A stretch of DNA of 64,000 bases, from positions 1 to 64,000 of the forward strand of contig NZ_JAHKQE010000027.1 in assembly GCF_018860855.1 (NCBI RefSeq), in the 5' to 3' direction. A program made the position numbers and the translations under genes. Shown here piece after piece: positions 37,246 through 45,957 of this stretch (position 1 is the first letter of the stretch; every line of letters begins with the position of its first letter). Under the pieces are notes generated by a model. The model was not told the origin of the DNA and did no database searches. It worked only from the letters and a program-made list of their open reading frames with translations. The stretch comes from Amphritea atlantica (GTDB taxonomy: Bacteria; Pseudomonadota; Gammaproteobacteria; Pseudomonadales; Balneatricaceae).

Positions 37246-37443
37246 CTAGACGGTCCCGAATGAACGAGTGCTGTTAAAACTCTTTTGCTGACGCTTTACT
37301 TTGAGGTTTTTGAACCAAGTAGCTAAAGTGTCGAAACGCTCTGCAACATATTCGTTGCGAGCTGCACGGCCCTGCGCGATGTAGTATGCAGTGTCGACAT
37401 CGCCTAAACTGTCAACTTTGAAACCGTGGTCATTAGTATTCAT
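37246..37443 (-). CDS. Small basic protein of unknown function
   Basis: A 65-residue product from ATG 37443 (an ATG at 37464 would add seven residues; the ribosome sites do not decide). It has an acidic N-terminal part ('DHGFKVDSLGDVDTAYY') and then a basic helix ('ARNEYVAERFDTLATWFKNL') ending in Lys and Arg. The terminator immediately downstream and the divergent LysR-type gene support a real transcribed unit. The helix vaguely recalls small RSP_7527/DUF1127-like proteins, but the family is not recognised with confidence. Confidence 0.65.
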   Translation of the reverse strand: MNTNDHGFKVDSLGDVDTAYYIAQGRAARNEYVAERFDTLATWFKNLKVKRQQKSFNSTRSFGTV

Positions 37444-37658
37444 ATTATCACCAATAAAATTCATTTAGTTGTCACCGTGGTGACTCGGTGTCTCTGCGAT
37501 ACAAAAGATTGAATCGGCAGTGATCTTAAGCCATATTCAATGTACGCCTTGTATTGCGCGTGGATCATCGTTGCATTGATGGTTATACTAAGGTCGCAGT
37601 GACTAAAGAACAAACGACCGTTTTTCAGCTTAAGTGTGAATTAATTTCACCTATTGAG

Positions 37659-38567
37659 GTGCCTATCAGACGCTTGCCCCCTTTGAATGCTTTGCGTAGT
37701 TTTGAATCTGCCGCGCGCTTAGGCAGTTTTAATAAGGCTGCAGATGAGCTATTTGTCACCCCTTCTGCGGTGAGTCACCAGATTAAATCGCTAGAAGCTT
37801 TTCTGGGATTAAAGTTATTTCAACGTGAAAAACGACAGGTGCAGATTACTGTTGCTGGGGAGAAGTATCTCGTGGCGGTATCCCATGCGTTGGATGAACT
37901 CGATGCGGCAACCCGCCGTTTGATCTCTGCCCCCAATACCAGCTCATTAACCTTTGAAGCTCCGCCAGCCTTTTTGAGTCGCTGGTTGATGCCTCGGATT
38001 AAAGACTTTCAGGCACTGTATCCCGATGTTGAGTTGCGACTGAGCACTGGGGCAGTTAACCGGATAGATTTTGACCATACCGACTTGGATATGGCGGTTT
38101 ATTTTGGTGATCCACCGGATGACAATGATATTGAAGTACATCTGGTGCATCGGTCGGTAGTGGTGCCTGTCTGTAGCCCCCGTAAGATGGAAGAGCATCA
38201 GATTGAAAGCCTTGCTGATTTGAGAAAACAAACCTTAATTCATGTGACCAGCCGCCGTAATGAGTGGCAGAGGTTGCTGCAGAAGGCGGGGATCTCGATG
38301 ACGGGTGAAGAGAAGGGGTTATCGTTCTCCAGTACTCAGTTGGCGCTAGGGGCGGCCCTGGAAGGGTTAGGCGTGGCTTTGTCGGATAAGGCGCTGATCA
38401 CCCGTGAATTACAGTATGGCCAGTTGGTGGTGCCGGTGGATATTGAGTTGTTGACCGGTAGGGCGTTTTATCTGGTGTACCCAAAAGATCGTCAATTGAC
38501 TTACGGTATGCGGATGTTTCGTGAATGGCTGTTGGAAGTGATGGAACTGACCGAAGATGCGTTCTAA
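37659..38567 (+). CDS. LysR-type regulator, GcvA-like
   Basis: The frame is open from 37554, but only from GTG 37659 does the protein look like a normal LTTR N-terminus, 'IRRLPPLNALRSFESAARLG'; this start (302 residues) is favoured though the ribosome site is weak. The winged helix has 'GSFNKAADELFVTPSAVSHQ', close to GcvA. The effector-binding domain covers about 95-300. GcvA relatives act on glycine cleavage, beta-lactamase or other operons; the target is unknown. It is divergent from the small gene at 37246 and convergent with the LbtU-like porin. Confidence 0.85.
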   Translation: MPIRRLPPLNALRSFESAARLGSFNKAADELFVTPSAVSHQIKSLEAFLGLKLFQREKRQVQITVAGEKYLVAVSHALDELDAATRRLISAPNTSSLTFEAPPAFLSRWLMPRIKDFQALYPDVELRLSTGAVNRIDFDHTDLDMAVYFGDPPDDNDIEVHLVHRSVVVPVCSPRKMEEHQIESLADLRKQTLIHVTSRRNEWQRLLQKAGISMTGEEKGLSFSSTQLALGAALEGLGVALSDKALITRELQYGQLVVPVDIELLTGRAFYLVYPKDRQLTYGMRMFREWLLEVMELTEDAF

Positions 38568-38574
38568 ATAAATA

Positions 38575-38594
38575 CCCAGTGTTGAGTCACTGGG
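38575..38594. terminator. Bidirectional hairpin between LysR gene and porin
   Basis: CCCAGTG (38575-38581) pairs with CACTGGG (38588-38594) across a 6-base loop, with A/T-rich flanks (AAATA before, CATTTAT after). It lies between convergent genes ending at 38567 and 38635. Confidence 0.55.
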
Positions 38595-38634
38595 CATTTA
38601 TCGTCTTCGATTTATCTAGGTTAAGGATGATAAC

Positions 38635-39723
38635 TTAGAAGCTGGTGGTTAAAACTAAATTCAGCGTGTCGGTGTCATCGCCGGCATAATCTTCCTCGCG
38701 AACGTATTCCACAATCAGTTCAGCATTTTCATGCAATTCACGGGAGGCGCCGAGGGTTAGGCGAGATTGAGCAAAGAGGTTGTCGCCGGCATCGGTGAAG
38801 AGGTCAGCGTCATCGCTTTCACTGTAGCCCAGAGATAGATTACCCGGAGCGCCGAATACGTTGGTAGCGTAATCTGCGCTGAGGTGCCAGACGGCAATCT
38901 CAGGTCGGCCCGCCAGCTCTTTAAAGCTTTCTGTCTGTAGGTATTCCGCTGAGAGTGCCAGCGCATCGAGCTCATAACTCAGGTTTATCCGTGAAGCGCC
39001 TACCTTGTCATCGTCAGTCAGACTATCTGCATCGAGCGGGTCGGTATTACGGATATTGTTGAGGTAGCCGGCACCGATGGCAAAGCCGTTGTCGAACGCT
39101 AACGCGACATTCAAACCGAGATTGTTGATATTGCTTTCATTACTCTGGCCCTTAAAGGCGTAACCGCCGGCACTGAAGATACCCTGATTAAAGCCAACGA
39201 AAAGCAGGTCGTCGGTGTTATCGGTCAGATCATCGGTCAGCGGGTCTGTCCAAGCATTCCCGTTGATCACGGCGAAGGGTACCGCAGTACGGCCGGCAAC
39301 GAGCGACCAAGGGTTATCGTCGGCACTGATGGTGACGATCGCTTCATCGACAAAGAAGTCTTGATCTTCGTCGTCATCTTCATATTTCAGCGTGGTTGAG
39401 AGCGCCATATATTGATTCACCGCGGCGTCTATCGTTAGTTCAACACTGTCCACGTCTAGATCACTTTCACTGCTGTCATCTTCCAGTTTAGAGCCTGTAG
39501 CAAGAAATTCGGCGCTACCACTGATCGTGATCGGGCTGTCGCTAGTCTGCGGTACGGTTTTTTTAATCGTTGCTTGCTCGGCCATGGTGTCACTCAGCTG
39601 GGATTCCAGTTGGGCAATACGCTGTTTCAGCAGACTGAGTTCGGTTTGCATATCGTTAGCCTGTGCTGCTGGGGCTACGCTGAGTGCTGTGGCAATAAGT
39701 GAGGCCAGTAGTGTTTTGTTCAT
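38635..39723 (-). CDS. LbtU-like outer membrane porin
   Basis: A 362-residue protein with a signal peptide ending 'PAAQAN', a short coiled coil ('ELSLLKQRIAQLESQLSD', about 28-46) and then alternating strands typical of a beta barrel, closing 'LNLVLTTSF' with the terminal Phe of outer-membrane proteins. The coiled-coil plus barrel plan resembles the LbtU siderophore-porin family first described for legiobactin uptake. It lies downstream of the imelysin-type operon on the same strand with a 116-bp gap, which supports a role in iron or metal acquisition. The specific substrate is unknown; an ordinary porin is the alternative. Confidence 0.68.
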   Translation of the reverse strand: MNKTLLASLIATALSVAPAAQANDMQTELSLLKQRIAQLESQLSDTMAEQATIKKTVPQTSDSPITISGSAEFLATGSKLEDDSSESDLDVDSVELTIDAAVNQYMALSTTLKYEDDDEDQDFFVDEAIVTISADDNPWSLVAGRTAVPFAVINGNAWTDPLTDDLTDNTDDLLFVGFNQGIFSAGGYAFKGQSNESNINNLGLNVALAFDNGFAIGAGYLNNIRNTDPLDADSLTDDDKVGASRINLSYELDALALSAEYLQTESFKELAGRPEIAVWHLSADYATNVFGAPGNLSLGYSESDDADLFTDAGDNLFAQSRLTLGASRELHENAELIVEYVREEDYAGDDTDTLNLVLTTSF

Positions 39724-39839
39724 GGTATATCCTTTATTCAGAGCGTTAAAAGGCAGCCGAACAGAGGCACAGAAGATGAATTCTGGCCTGTGTTCCGGTG
39801 TTGGTATTTGTTCGGTTTAGTGCCGAACGGTAGTGAAGA

Positions 39840-40967
39840 TCAGGTTTGTATGCTGATCAGATGATTATCCCAAGCGGTTTTTATCGTCTGATGCAGTCGA
39901 CTGGTGTGGCCGGTTTTAAGGTTATGTTTAATACAGCGGCCGGTGCCGGCGCTGATAATAAATTCGCTGTCATTGGCGGTTGCTGTTAAACCACAGCCAT
40001 CACGACTTTTAATCGATGAGATAAACTGCTTTTCATGCAGATCCCAAAATGAAATCAGATCGCCTCTTGGAGCGGATACGGCGGCGAAGCGACCGCTATG
40101 ATCACATCGGACACTGCCGCAGTAACCTTTCATCGCTAAGTTAATGGGTTCGGGCGCCGAAATGAGTTCAAGTGCCTGCCCCGGATGATGGATGGCAACG
40201 AGGGGTGGGTTATGACCGATATCGCCTTGATATTGCAATGCAATGGCGGTGATCCCCGCTGAATTGGTATCAATATGACGGATACTCAGTTGATGCAGTT
40301 CAGCTGGCAGCATCTGTTGCTCTAATAGCTCGCCGGAATTGATATCTAAGCGAACCAACGAGGGCTGCATACTCTCCAAATTAAGTTTCTCTCGGCCATG
40401 ATCTGGATGAGTGAGAATACCGCCATTGGCAACGACTAATACTGAGCTGCTGGGTTGTTGAATCAACTCGTGAGGGCCGATCCCATGGCTGGGATAATCG
40501 GCGATAATGGCATAGTCGTCAGCCAGCGAGCGAATGACGATTCTACCCTGCCCTGTGCTGAGTTCATTTTCCGTGGTGATCAGCCAGCGGCCATCCTCAG
40601 TGAAGATGCTATGCCCAAAAAAGTGTCGCCCCGCTTCGGCGTGAATACGTTTAATGAGCTGGTGTTCTTGGTAATCGATAATATCGATAAAACGGCCCGG
40701 GCGTCGTGCGGTGCAAGCCAGTAGCGGCCGCGTTGGGTGAGCTTCAGTATGGTGAGCTCGTCCCAACAGCGGATGATCTAACAGAACGTCGCCCTGCTCT
40801 CCGATCAGGTAAAGGTGATAGTTGCCATCGCGGTCTTGCGCGGCCGAGGCGAACAGTGGCTGCGTTTGCGATTTGTTAGCACCGGCCAGCACCGGTTCTG
40901 ACAATAACGAGGGCAATAAAAATGCACTGCCGAGCAGTTGGCAGAACCGACGGCGATTAGTCTCCAT
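39840..40967 (-). CDS. DUF1513 family protein, twin-arginine-like signal
   Basis: The start is ATG 40967 (a GTG precedes it). The 375-residue product begins 'METNRRRFCQLLGSAFLLP', a twin-arginine-type signal, and the rest reads as a beta-propeller with repeated strands, as in DUF1513. It is probably folded in the cytoplasm with a cofactor and exported. DUF1513 proteins accompany imelysin and di-heme oxidoreductase genes in several proteobacteria, in what looks like a periplasmic iron-handling set; the exact role is not known. The coding region overlaps the preceding imelysin-like gene by 11 bp. Confidence 0.85.
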   Translation of the reverse strand: METNRRRFCQLLGSAFLLPSLLSEPVLAGANKSQTQPLFASAAQDRDGNYHLYLIGEQGDVLLDHPLLGRAHHTEAHPTRPLLACTARRPGRFIDIIDYQEHQLIKRIHAEAGRHFFGHSIFTEDGRWLITTENELSTGQGRIVIRSLADDYAIIADYPSHGIGPHELIQQPSSSVLVVANGGILTHPDHGREKLNLESMQPSLVRLDINSGELLEQQMLPAELHQLSIRHIDTNSAGITAIALQYQGDIGHNPPLVAIHHPGQALELISAPEPINLAMKGYCGSVRCDHSGRFAAVSAPRGDLISFWDLHEKQFISSIKSRDGCGLTATANDSEFIISAGTGRCIKHNLKTGHTSRLHQTIKTAWDNHLISIQT

Positions 40968-42048
40968 CACGGCTGTTAAATCCTAATTGAATATCAAGCG
41001 TCTTCATGGCGGCATTGAGTGCTAAGTCTAGCTGCTTCAGTGAGGCGCTGACCTGTTGCAGTTGGGTCACGGTTTGCGGCTGGTAAAGGGTGGTCGTTAA
41101 TGGACCTTGGATGGCTTTCAATTGGGCAATAATATCGTTGAATAGTCCGCTGATCTTATCCGCTTGGTCCGCTGCTCCCTGTTGGCGTAAAAGACTGGCG
41201 ACATTGTCTGGGTGGCCTTCATAAAGATCTTGGAGGCTGGCCATATTGAGCTGAATATTGCGTATCGAACGCTCACTACGCCAAGATTCACTGCGGCGGG
41301 GACGTACTTTTTCACCGTTACCCAGTGGCCGAAGAATTTTCTGGTCACGAATCGCTTCAACGGGTTCAACCAGTGATTTCAGCATATCAACGGCAGCTTC
41401 TTGATGATCATCATAGTAGCTGTCTTCACTGCCGGCGTTAAAGACGGAGGGGCTGTACGCTTGTTGCCATTCGGTCACCGTCGCCGCACTGTTTTCGGCG
41501 ATATAGGCAGCAATGGTGCTGGTTAACTGACAGCGATAACTGTTGTTTTCAAGTTCACTCAGTTGACCGGTAAAGAGTAAGCGTTCCAGTGCAGGAAGAC
41601 CTTTAACACCGATGCTTGCTTTGTATAGCGCGTCGGTTTTCAGTGTGGCTGGATCTTGTTCGGCGAGTAGTATGTTCAACTGTTTGCCGATCAGGTTTTT
41701 CTTATCCGGCCAGAACTGCATACTGAAATTACGCATCAGGTTTTCAATCGGGCCAAATTGAATATGTTGTACGCTTTCCCAGTCATCCATGGTGCGATGG
41801 AAGGCTTGTTGAGCCGCGCTGAGGTGAGCTTGGTCGGGTTGTTGGCAAAGAGCTGAGGTGCTGTTTTTTAGTACGTTACTGCTCTCCGCTAAGTGTTGAT
41901 AGCGGGGGATAATATGCTCTGTTACCAGTGCATGATTGACTGTTTTCCACTGTTGCTCCGTGGGTGCTGCGTGTAGCACGCCGGTAAGCGTCAGTAAAAA
42001 TGCCGCTCCCAGCAATGTTGGCCACAGAGGAGAAGAGGCTTGTTTCAT
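40957..42048 (-). CDS. Imelysin-like periplasmic protein, His motif changed
   Basis: A 363-residue exported protein with a signal peptide ending near 'GVLHAAP'. It shares the helical imelysin/peptidase M75 layout, including 'SVQHIQFGPIENLM' and 'FWPDKKNLI'. In the position of the GxHxxE iron-binding motif it has 'VKGLPALERLLF', in which the His is replaced by Pro and the Glu kept. Similar divergence is seen in the second imelysin of such clusters. It overlaps the di-heme gene (ATGA) and the DUF1513 gene. Confidence 0.85.
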   Translation of the reverse strand: MKQASSPLWPTLLGAAFLLTLTGVLHAAPTEQQWKTVNHALVTEHIIPRYQHLAESSNVLKNSTSALCQQPDQAHLSAAQQAFHRTMDDWESVQHIQFGPIENLMRNFSMQFWPDKKNLIGKQLNILLAEQDPATLKTDALYKASIGVKGLPALERLLFTGQLSELENNSYRCQLTSTIAAYIAENSAATVTEWQQAYSPSVFNAGSEDSYYDDHQEAAVDMLKSLVEPVEAIRDQKILRPLGNGEKVRPRRSESWRSERSIRNIQLNMASLQDLYEGHPDNVASLLRQQGAADQADKISGLFNDIIAQLKAIQGPLTTTLYQPQTVTQLQQVSASLKQLDLALNAAMKTLDIQLGFNSRDGD

Positions 42049-43535
42049 AATGACTCCAAAAAAGTGATCAGGGCATTTCGCTCTGATGTTGCTAAATTAA
42101 TGACCTGTTGTTGGGCGGCAGCGGCTTCACCGCCATGCCAGAGAATCGCTTCTAATAAAGTGCGGGCACGACCGTCATGTAGTAGAAAACGATGACCGTT
42201 AACGGTTTTGGTCAGGCCGATACCCCATAGCGGCGGAGTCTTCCATTCCCGTCCCGTGGCACTGTATTCCGGCCGATGATCGGCCAAGCCTTCGCCCATA
42301 TCATGCAGTAACAGATCGGTATAAGGCCAGATCCGCTGTGCTGATTGTTCAGCGAAGTCGGGGTTGCTGCCAGTTTCAAAATGGGGCTGATGGCAATGGC
42401 TACAACCGCTGCGCTGAAAAATCGCTTTGCCTCGAAGCACCTCTGGCTGTTGAGCTGCCGGTCTGACCGGCGGTGCTAAATTTCGGGTATAGAATACCAG
42501 TAACTGGACCAGTTCTGCAGAGGCTTCGCTGTTGTCCTGTTGCGGAGTATTCCCTTCTGGCTGATCTAGGCAGGTTGTTTGGCGCAGGGTGCAGTCACCG
42601 TATGGTGATGGCCGATAAGGCGTGCTGATACCGATATCATGACTCAGCGCACTCACGGTTTGTTCTAGAACGGTTGGATTACCCGCTTTCCAACCGAACC
42701 GGCCAATGGTCAGTTGTTCTTGTTGCTGATCCCAAACCCAATTGGGGCGTCCAGAAATACCATCGCTATTCAGATCGTCAGGATCGCTGAGAGCCATAAT
42801 GGCGCTATCGGGAATTGCTTCTAGTAGACCTAATCCAAGCATCGCAGGGGCTATTCGGGGGGAAAACATCACTTGGGGGTGCAGTGGGCCGTATTTTAAC
42901 TCACTAATACGGTAGGTCGGCTTGCGCAGGTTAACCTGAGTGCCATCGGCCAAGCTGACTTGGCTCTCGGTGTAGGTTATCTGCATATGGCCTTCTGCAT
43001 CGAGACCGTTGATCGCCCGATTTTGCAGTTGAATACCGTAAGTAGGATCTGGAATAGCCTCGATTTGGCCATTTTTGAGTTGTTGTCGCTGCTCGTCGGT
43101 TTGCGGTGGAATACTCAAACGGAGAAACAGTGAGGTGGCCTGCTCTTGTGGCCAGTTAGCAGCGGGAGGGCGTCCTCTACCATCACGTTGATGGCACTGA
43201 TCACAAGAGCGGGCATTATAGAGAGGGCCAAGGCCATCACTGGCGGTAGTTGATGATGGCGATGGCACCCAGATCTTATCGAAAAGGCTCTCGCCGAGAC
43301 GAAAGTTGAATCGGTCAGCAAAGCTCATATTGGCTGAAGGCTGACTGAAAACATGGCGATCACGGGGTTTGTTATGACTGGTCTTCCCGCCAGGGCGTTC
43401 TTCCCCTGGGATATACCCCGCCAACTGATCGGCTTCCTCTGTTTTAGCCAGTGCTGAGATGCTCAGGAGAGCAAGCATCAGTACCGGTGTCAGGATGAGG
43501 CTGGTTCGTCGGCGTTTGGAGAAGTCTGCCCGCAT
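42045..43535 (-). CDS. Di-heme oxidoreductase (DUF1111 family)
   Basis: A 496-residue exported protein, signal region to about residue 30. Two haem-c sites are present: 'CDQCHQ' (111-116) and 'CSHCHQ' (about 376-381). Between them are the typical DUF1111/DHOR segments such as 'SPRIAPAMLGLGLLEAIP' and 'GRFGWKAGNPTVLEQ'. The family is a periplasmic di-heme cytochrome with peroxidase-like features, often next to imelysins and thought to act in iron redox chemistry. It is four bases downstream of the first imelysin gene and translationally coupled (ATGA) to the second. Confidence 0.93.
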   Translation of the reverse strand: MRADFSKRRRTSLILTPVLMLALLSISALAKTEEADQLAGYIPGEERPGGKTSHNKPRDRHVFSQPSANMSFADRFNFRLGESLFDKIWVPSPSSTTASDGLGPLYNARSCDQCHQRDGRGRPPAANWPQEQATSLFLRLSIPPQTDEQRQQLKNGQIEAIPDPTYGIQLQNRAINGLDAEGHMQITYTESQVSLADGTQVNLRKPTYRISELKYGPLHPQVMFSPRIAPAMLGLGLLEAIPDSAIMALSDPDDLNSDGISGRPNWVWDQQQEQLTIGRFGWKAGNPTVLEQTVSALSHDIGISTPYRPSPYGDCTLRQTTCLDQPEGNTPQQDNSEASAELVQLLVFYTRNLAPPVRPAAQQPEVLRGKAIFQRSGCSHCHQPHFETGSNPDFAEQSAQRIWPYTDLLLHDMGEGLADHRPEYSATGREWKTPPLWGIGLTKTVNGHRFLLHDGRARTLLEAILWHGGEAAAAQQQVINLATSERNALITFLESL

Positions 43536-43539
43536 GGAC

Positions 43540-44817
43540 TTATTCCATGACCTTTTCAGGGCTATCTAGGCTATCGGATCCTTCCAGTTCAACACCGTCA
43601 AGGTCCAGTACGGCGATGATGTCCTCAATGGCTTGAGTCTCATCGGTCAATGAGTCCACAAAGGTTTGCACCATTTGATTGCCCTTAGGGTTATTTTCAC
43701 CGATTAGGACATCGAAGGTTTGACCCTGACTAGCAGCATCGACCATGGTTTGGGCCGCGGCTTCAGTGGCGACCAGTTTGTTTTGCATATTTTGATCGGC
43801 CACCGGCGCTTTTGCCGCGACGAAGTCTGACAGGCTAGGGCCAGATACGACACTGCCGTCGATACGGGAGTATTTACCCTGATAAACATTGCGGATACCC
43901 TTGGCGTCATAGAAATGTGACCAGTGGGTGTTATCCGAGAAGCAGTCATGTTCCTCTTCTGGGTCGTGAAGCATCAATCCTAGCTTGGTGCGTTCCCCAG
44001 CCAATTCACCGTAAGCGAGGCTGCCGATACCGGTGAGGATGGTGGCGATCGCGTCGTTATCTTCTTTCGCGGTTAGCTCCTGACGGGCTGCGCCATCGTC
44101 TTGCCAGTTGCCAACCATCTCTTGTAGGTCCGTAATCAACAGTTGGGTTGCTGCTTGTAGATAGTCTCGGCGTCTATCACAGTGTCCACCGGTGCAGTTG
44201 TCTAGGCTAAAATCTGTTGCTGGGCGGTTGCCTGCGCCAGGGTTAGTGCCGTTTAAATCCTGACCCCACAGAAGAAACTCAATCGCATGATAACCGCTGG
44301 CGACATTGGCTTCGATACCATCGACTTCATGCAGCGTTTCGGAGAGTAATTCTGGGGTGATTTTCGATGCATCAATCTCTACCCCGCCGACACGTAATGA
44401 TGTGTTAGCGATGACATTTGCTCGAAATTGTTCATTCTCGTCGGATTCGGTACCGTATTTACCCGTATCGACATAGTCGATCAGGCCTTCATCTAGCGGC
44501 CAAGCATTAACCCGTCCTTCCCAGTCATCAACGATGCTGTTACCAAAACGGAAGGCCTCTGACTGTTGGTAGGGTACTCGGGCGGCAATCCAAGCCGTGC
44601 GGGCTTGTTGCAGGGTGGCAGGCGTTGGGTTTTGCAATAATTTGTTGATACTCAGTTGCAGGTTTTTGGCACTGAATAACGAGTCTTCATAGGTCGCTAA
44701 GGCGATATCAGCATAGTTGTCGATGATATCTGCCGGTGCAGGGGCCGCGGAAAAAGCCATTGGGGCTTGCAGTGCAGCAGCGATAATCGAGGCTGATAGA
44801 AAAGATTTAAGATGCAT
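43540..44817 (-). CDS. Imelysin family protein (IrpA/ICMP-like)
   Basis: A 425-residue exported protein, signal peptide ending near 'MAFSAAP'. The imelysin fold's core shows 'FRFGNSIVDDWEGRVNAWPL' and the conserved GxHxxE motif in 'GYHAIEFLLWGQDLNG', where the His and Glu can bind a metal. Relatives (IrpA of cyanobacteria, ICMP of Pseudomonas) are iron-regulated; proteolytic activity is disputed. It is the first gene of a four- or five-gene set with a di-heme oxidoreductase, and a Fur-like box lies 36 bp upstream. Confidence 0.93.
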   Translation of the reverse strand: MHLKSFLSASIIAAALQAPMAFSAAPAPADIIDNYADIALATYEDSLFSAKNLQLSINKLLQNPTPATLQQARTAWIAARVPYQQSEAFRFGNSIVDDWEGRVNAWPLDEGLIDYVDTGKYGTESDENEQFRANVIANTSLRVGGVEIDASKITPELLSETLHEVDGIEANVASGYHAIEFLLWGQDLNGTNPGAGNRPATDFSLDNCTGGHCDRRRDYLQAATQLLITDLQEMVGNWQDDGAARQELTAKEDNDAIATILTGIGSLAYGELAGERTKLGLMLHDPEEEHDCFSDNTHWSHFYDAKGIRNVYQGKYSRIDGSVVSGPSLSDFVAAKAPVADQNMQNKLVATEAAAQTMVDAASQGQTFDVLIGENNPKGNQMVQTFVDSLTDETQAIEDIIAVLDLDGVELEGSDSLDSPEKVME

Positions 44818-44852
44818 GACGTTACTCCGTTACGTGATGCAGAGATGCTAAT

Positions 44853-44871
44853 GCAAATAAGAATGATTCGC
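44853..44871 (-). promoter_or_regulatory. Probable Fur box before the imelysin operon
   Basis: GCAAATAAGAATGATTCGC matches the 19-bp Fur consensus GATAATGATAATCATTATC at 12 of 19 positions and is itself roughly palindromic (GCAAAT.../...ATTCGC). It lies 36-54 bp upstream of the imelysin start, where a repressor would block the promoter. Expected to make the whole cluster iron-repressed. Confidence 0.65.
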
Positions 44872-44917
44872 AATATAGAAATGAATTTAAAGCACTCCTA
44901 ATTTAAAAAAGGCGCAA

Positions 44918-44941
44918 AAAAGCCGGTCTAGACCGGCTTTT
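44918..44941 (-). terminator. Intrinsic terminator of the peroxiredoxin gene
   Basis: A perfect 24-bp palindrome, AAAAGCCGGTCT with AGACCGGCTTTT, lies 23 bp after the fusion gene's stop. A and T runs on its two sides let it act on both strands. Confidence 0.8.
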
Positions 44942-44963
44942 GGGTTAATCGCGAGACGTTAGA

Positions 44964-45695
44964 TCAAGCAAGGTATTCTTCTAACTCATCGGCACCGCCG
45001 ATGCATTGGCCATCAATAAATATTTGCGGTGTCGTTCCCTGACCACTAATGGCGGCCAATGAACTGTAGCTTAGGCCGTGGCTGCCCAATTCAATTTCTT
45101 CATAGTGGAAGCCTTTTTCTTGCAGCAGTTTTTTGGCGCGGGTGCAGTGTGGGCATCCTGGTTTACTGAGTACGCTAACCCGTTTTGGTTGCTCTGCATT
45201 CGGGTTGATGTAGTTGAGCATAGTGTCGGCATCAGACACGGTGAACGGGTCGCCAGGCAGATCGGGTTCGATAAATTGTTTTTCAACGACGCCGTCAACG
45301 ACCAGCATCGAATAGCGCCAGCTGCGTTTGCCAAAACCGATATCTTCTTTATCGACCAACATGTCCATACCGGCGGCGAATTCACCGTTGCCATCTGGAA
45401 TAAAGGTGATGTTTTCAGCGCCTTGGTCCGCCTGCCATGCATTCATAACAAAGGTGTCGTTGACTGAGATACAGATAATGCTATCGATACCCTGCTGCTT
45501 AAATACCGGTAGTAGCTCGTTATAACGGGGTAAGTGTGTGGTTGAGCAAGTCGGGGTAAAGGCACCCGGCAGGGCAAAAATAATGACTTTTTTACCGGCG
45601 AACAGTTCGTCAGTGGTGACATCTACCCACTGATTGTTCTGCTGGGTGTGGAACGTAACCTGAGGGATTTTCTGGCCTTCTTTGTTGGTTAGCAT
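44964..45695 (-). CDS. Peroxiredoxin-glutaredoxin fusion protein
   Basis: AGAGGA directly abuts an ATG at 45704, so the ATG at 45695, with nine bases spacing, is preferred (243 residues). Residues 1-160 are a Prx5-type peroxiredoxin with catalytic Cys50 in 'LPGAFTPTCSTTHLP'; residues about 170-243 are a glutaredoxin with the CPHC dithiol (181-184) and 'TTPQIFIDGQCIGGADEL'. Such hybrids, first studied in Haemophilus, reduce peroxides with glutathione through the internal Grx domain. The gene is monocistronic with its own terminator. No OxyR box was recognised upstream. Confidence 0.94.
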   Translation of the reverse strand: MLTNKEGQKIPQVTFHTQQNNQWVDVTTDELFAGKKVIIFALPGAFTPTCSTTHLPRYNELLPVFKQQGIDSIICISVNDTFVMNAWQADQGAENITFIPDGNGEFAAGMDMLVDKEDIGFGKRSWRYSMLVVDGVVEKQFIEPDLPGDPFTVSDADTMLNYINPNAEQPKRVSVLSKPGCPHCTRAKKLLQEKGFHYEEIELGSHGLSYSSLAAISGQGTTPQIFIDGQCIGGADELEEYLA

Positions 45696-45919
45696 GTGTT
45701 TCATTCCTCTAATGGGGTAGTAAGTTTCAATAGGGTTATAATGCCAAAATGCTGGTAGTTAATAAAATTAATTAATTTTAAGATCTCGATAGTCAAAAGC
45801 TAATCACAAGTGGCGTTTTCTTTTAAAGCGTCGTTCAATATAAGACGATACCTGTTTCTGTTATGGCGATTAGTCGTGCGGCTGGTTTAAGATAAACCCA
45901 TTACATTAAAGTGGTTATA

Positions 45920-45949
45920 GGGAGAGCAGCGGATATTCGTCATGCTGCT
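45920..45949 (+). promoter_or_regulatory. Leader hairpin between ribosome-site-like GGGAGAG and the nhaB start
   Basis: GGGAGAG (45920-45926) is 32 bases upstream of the nhaB ATG, too far to act directly, and nothing purine-rich lies in the last 15 bases. Between them AGCAGC (45925-45930) can pair with GCTGCT (45944-45949). Folding would bring the purine stretch closer to the ATG or mask it. Confidence 0.35.
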
Positions 45950-45957
45950 ATAAACAT

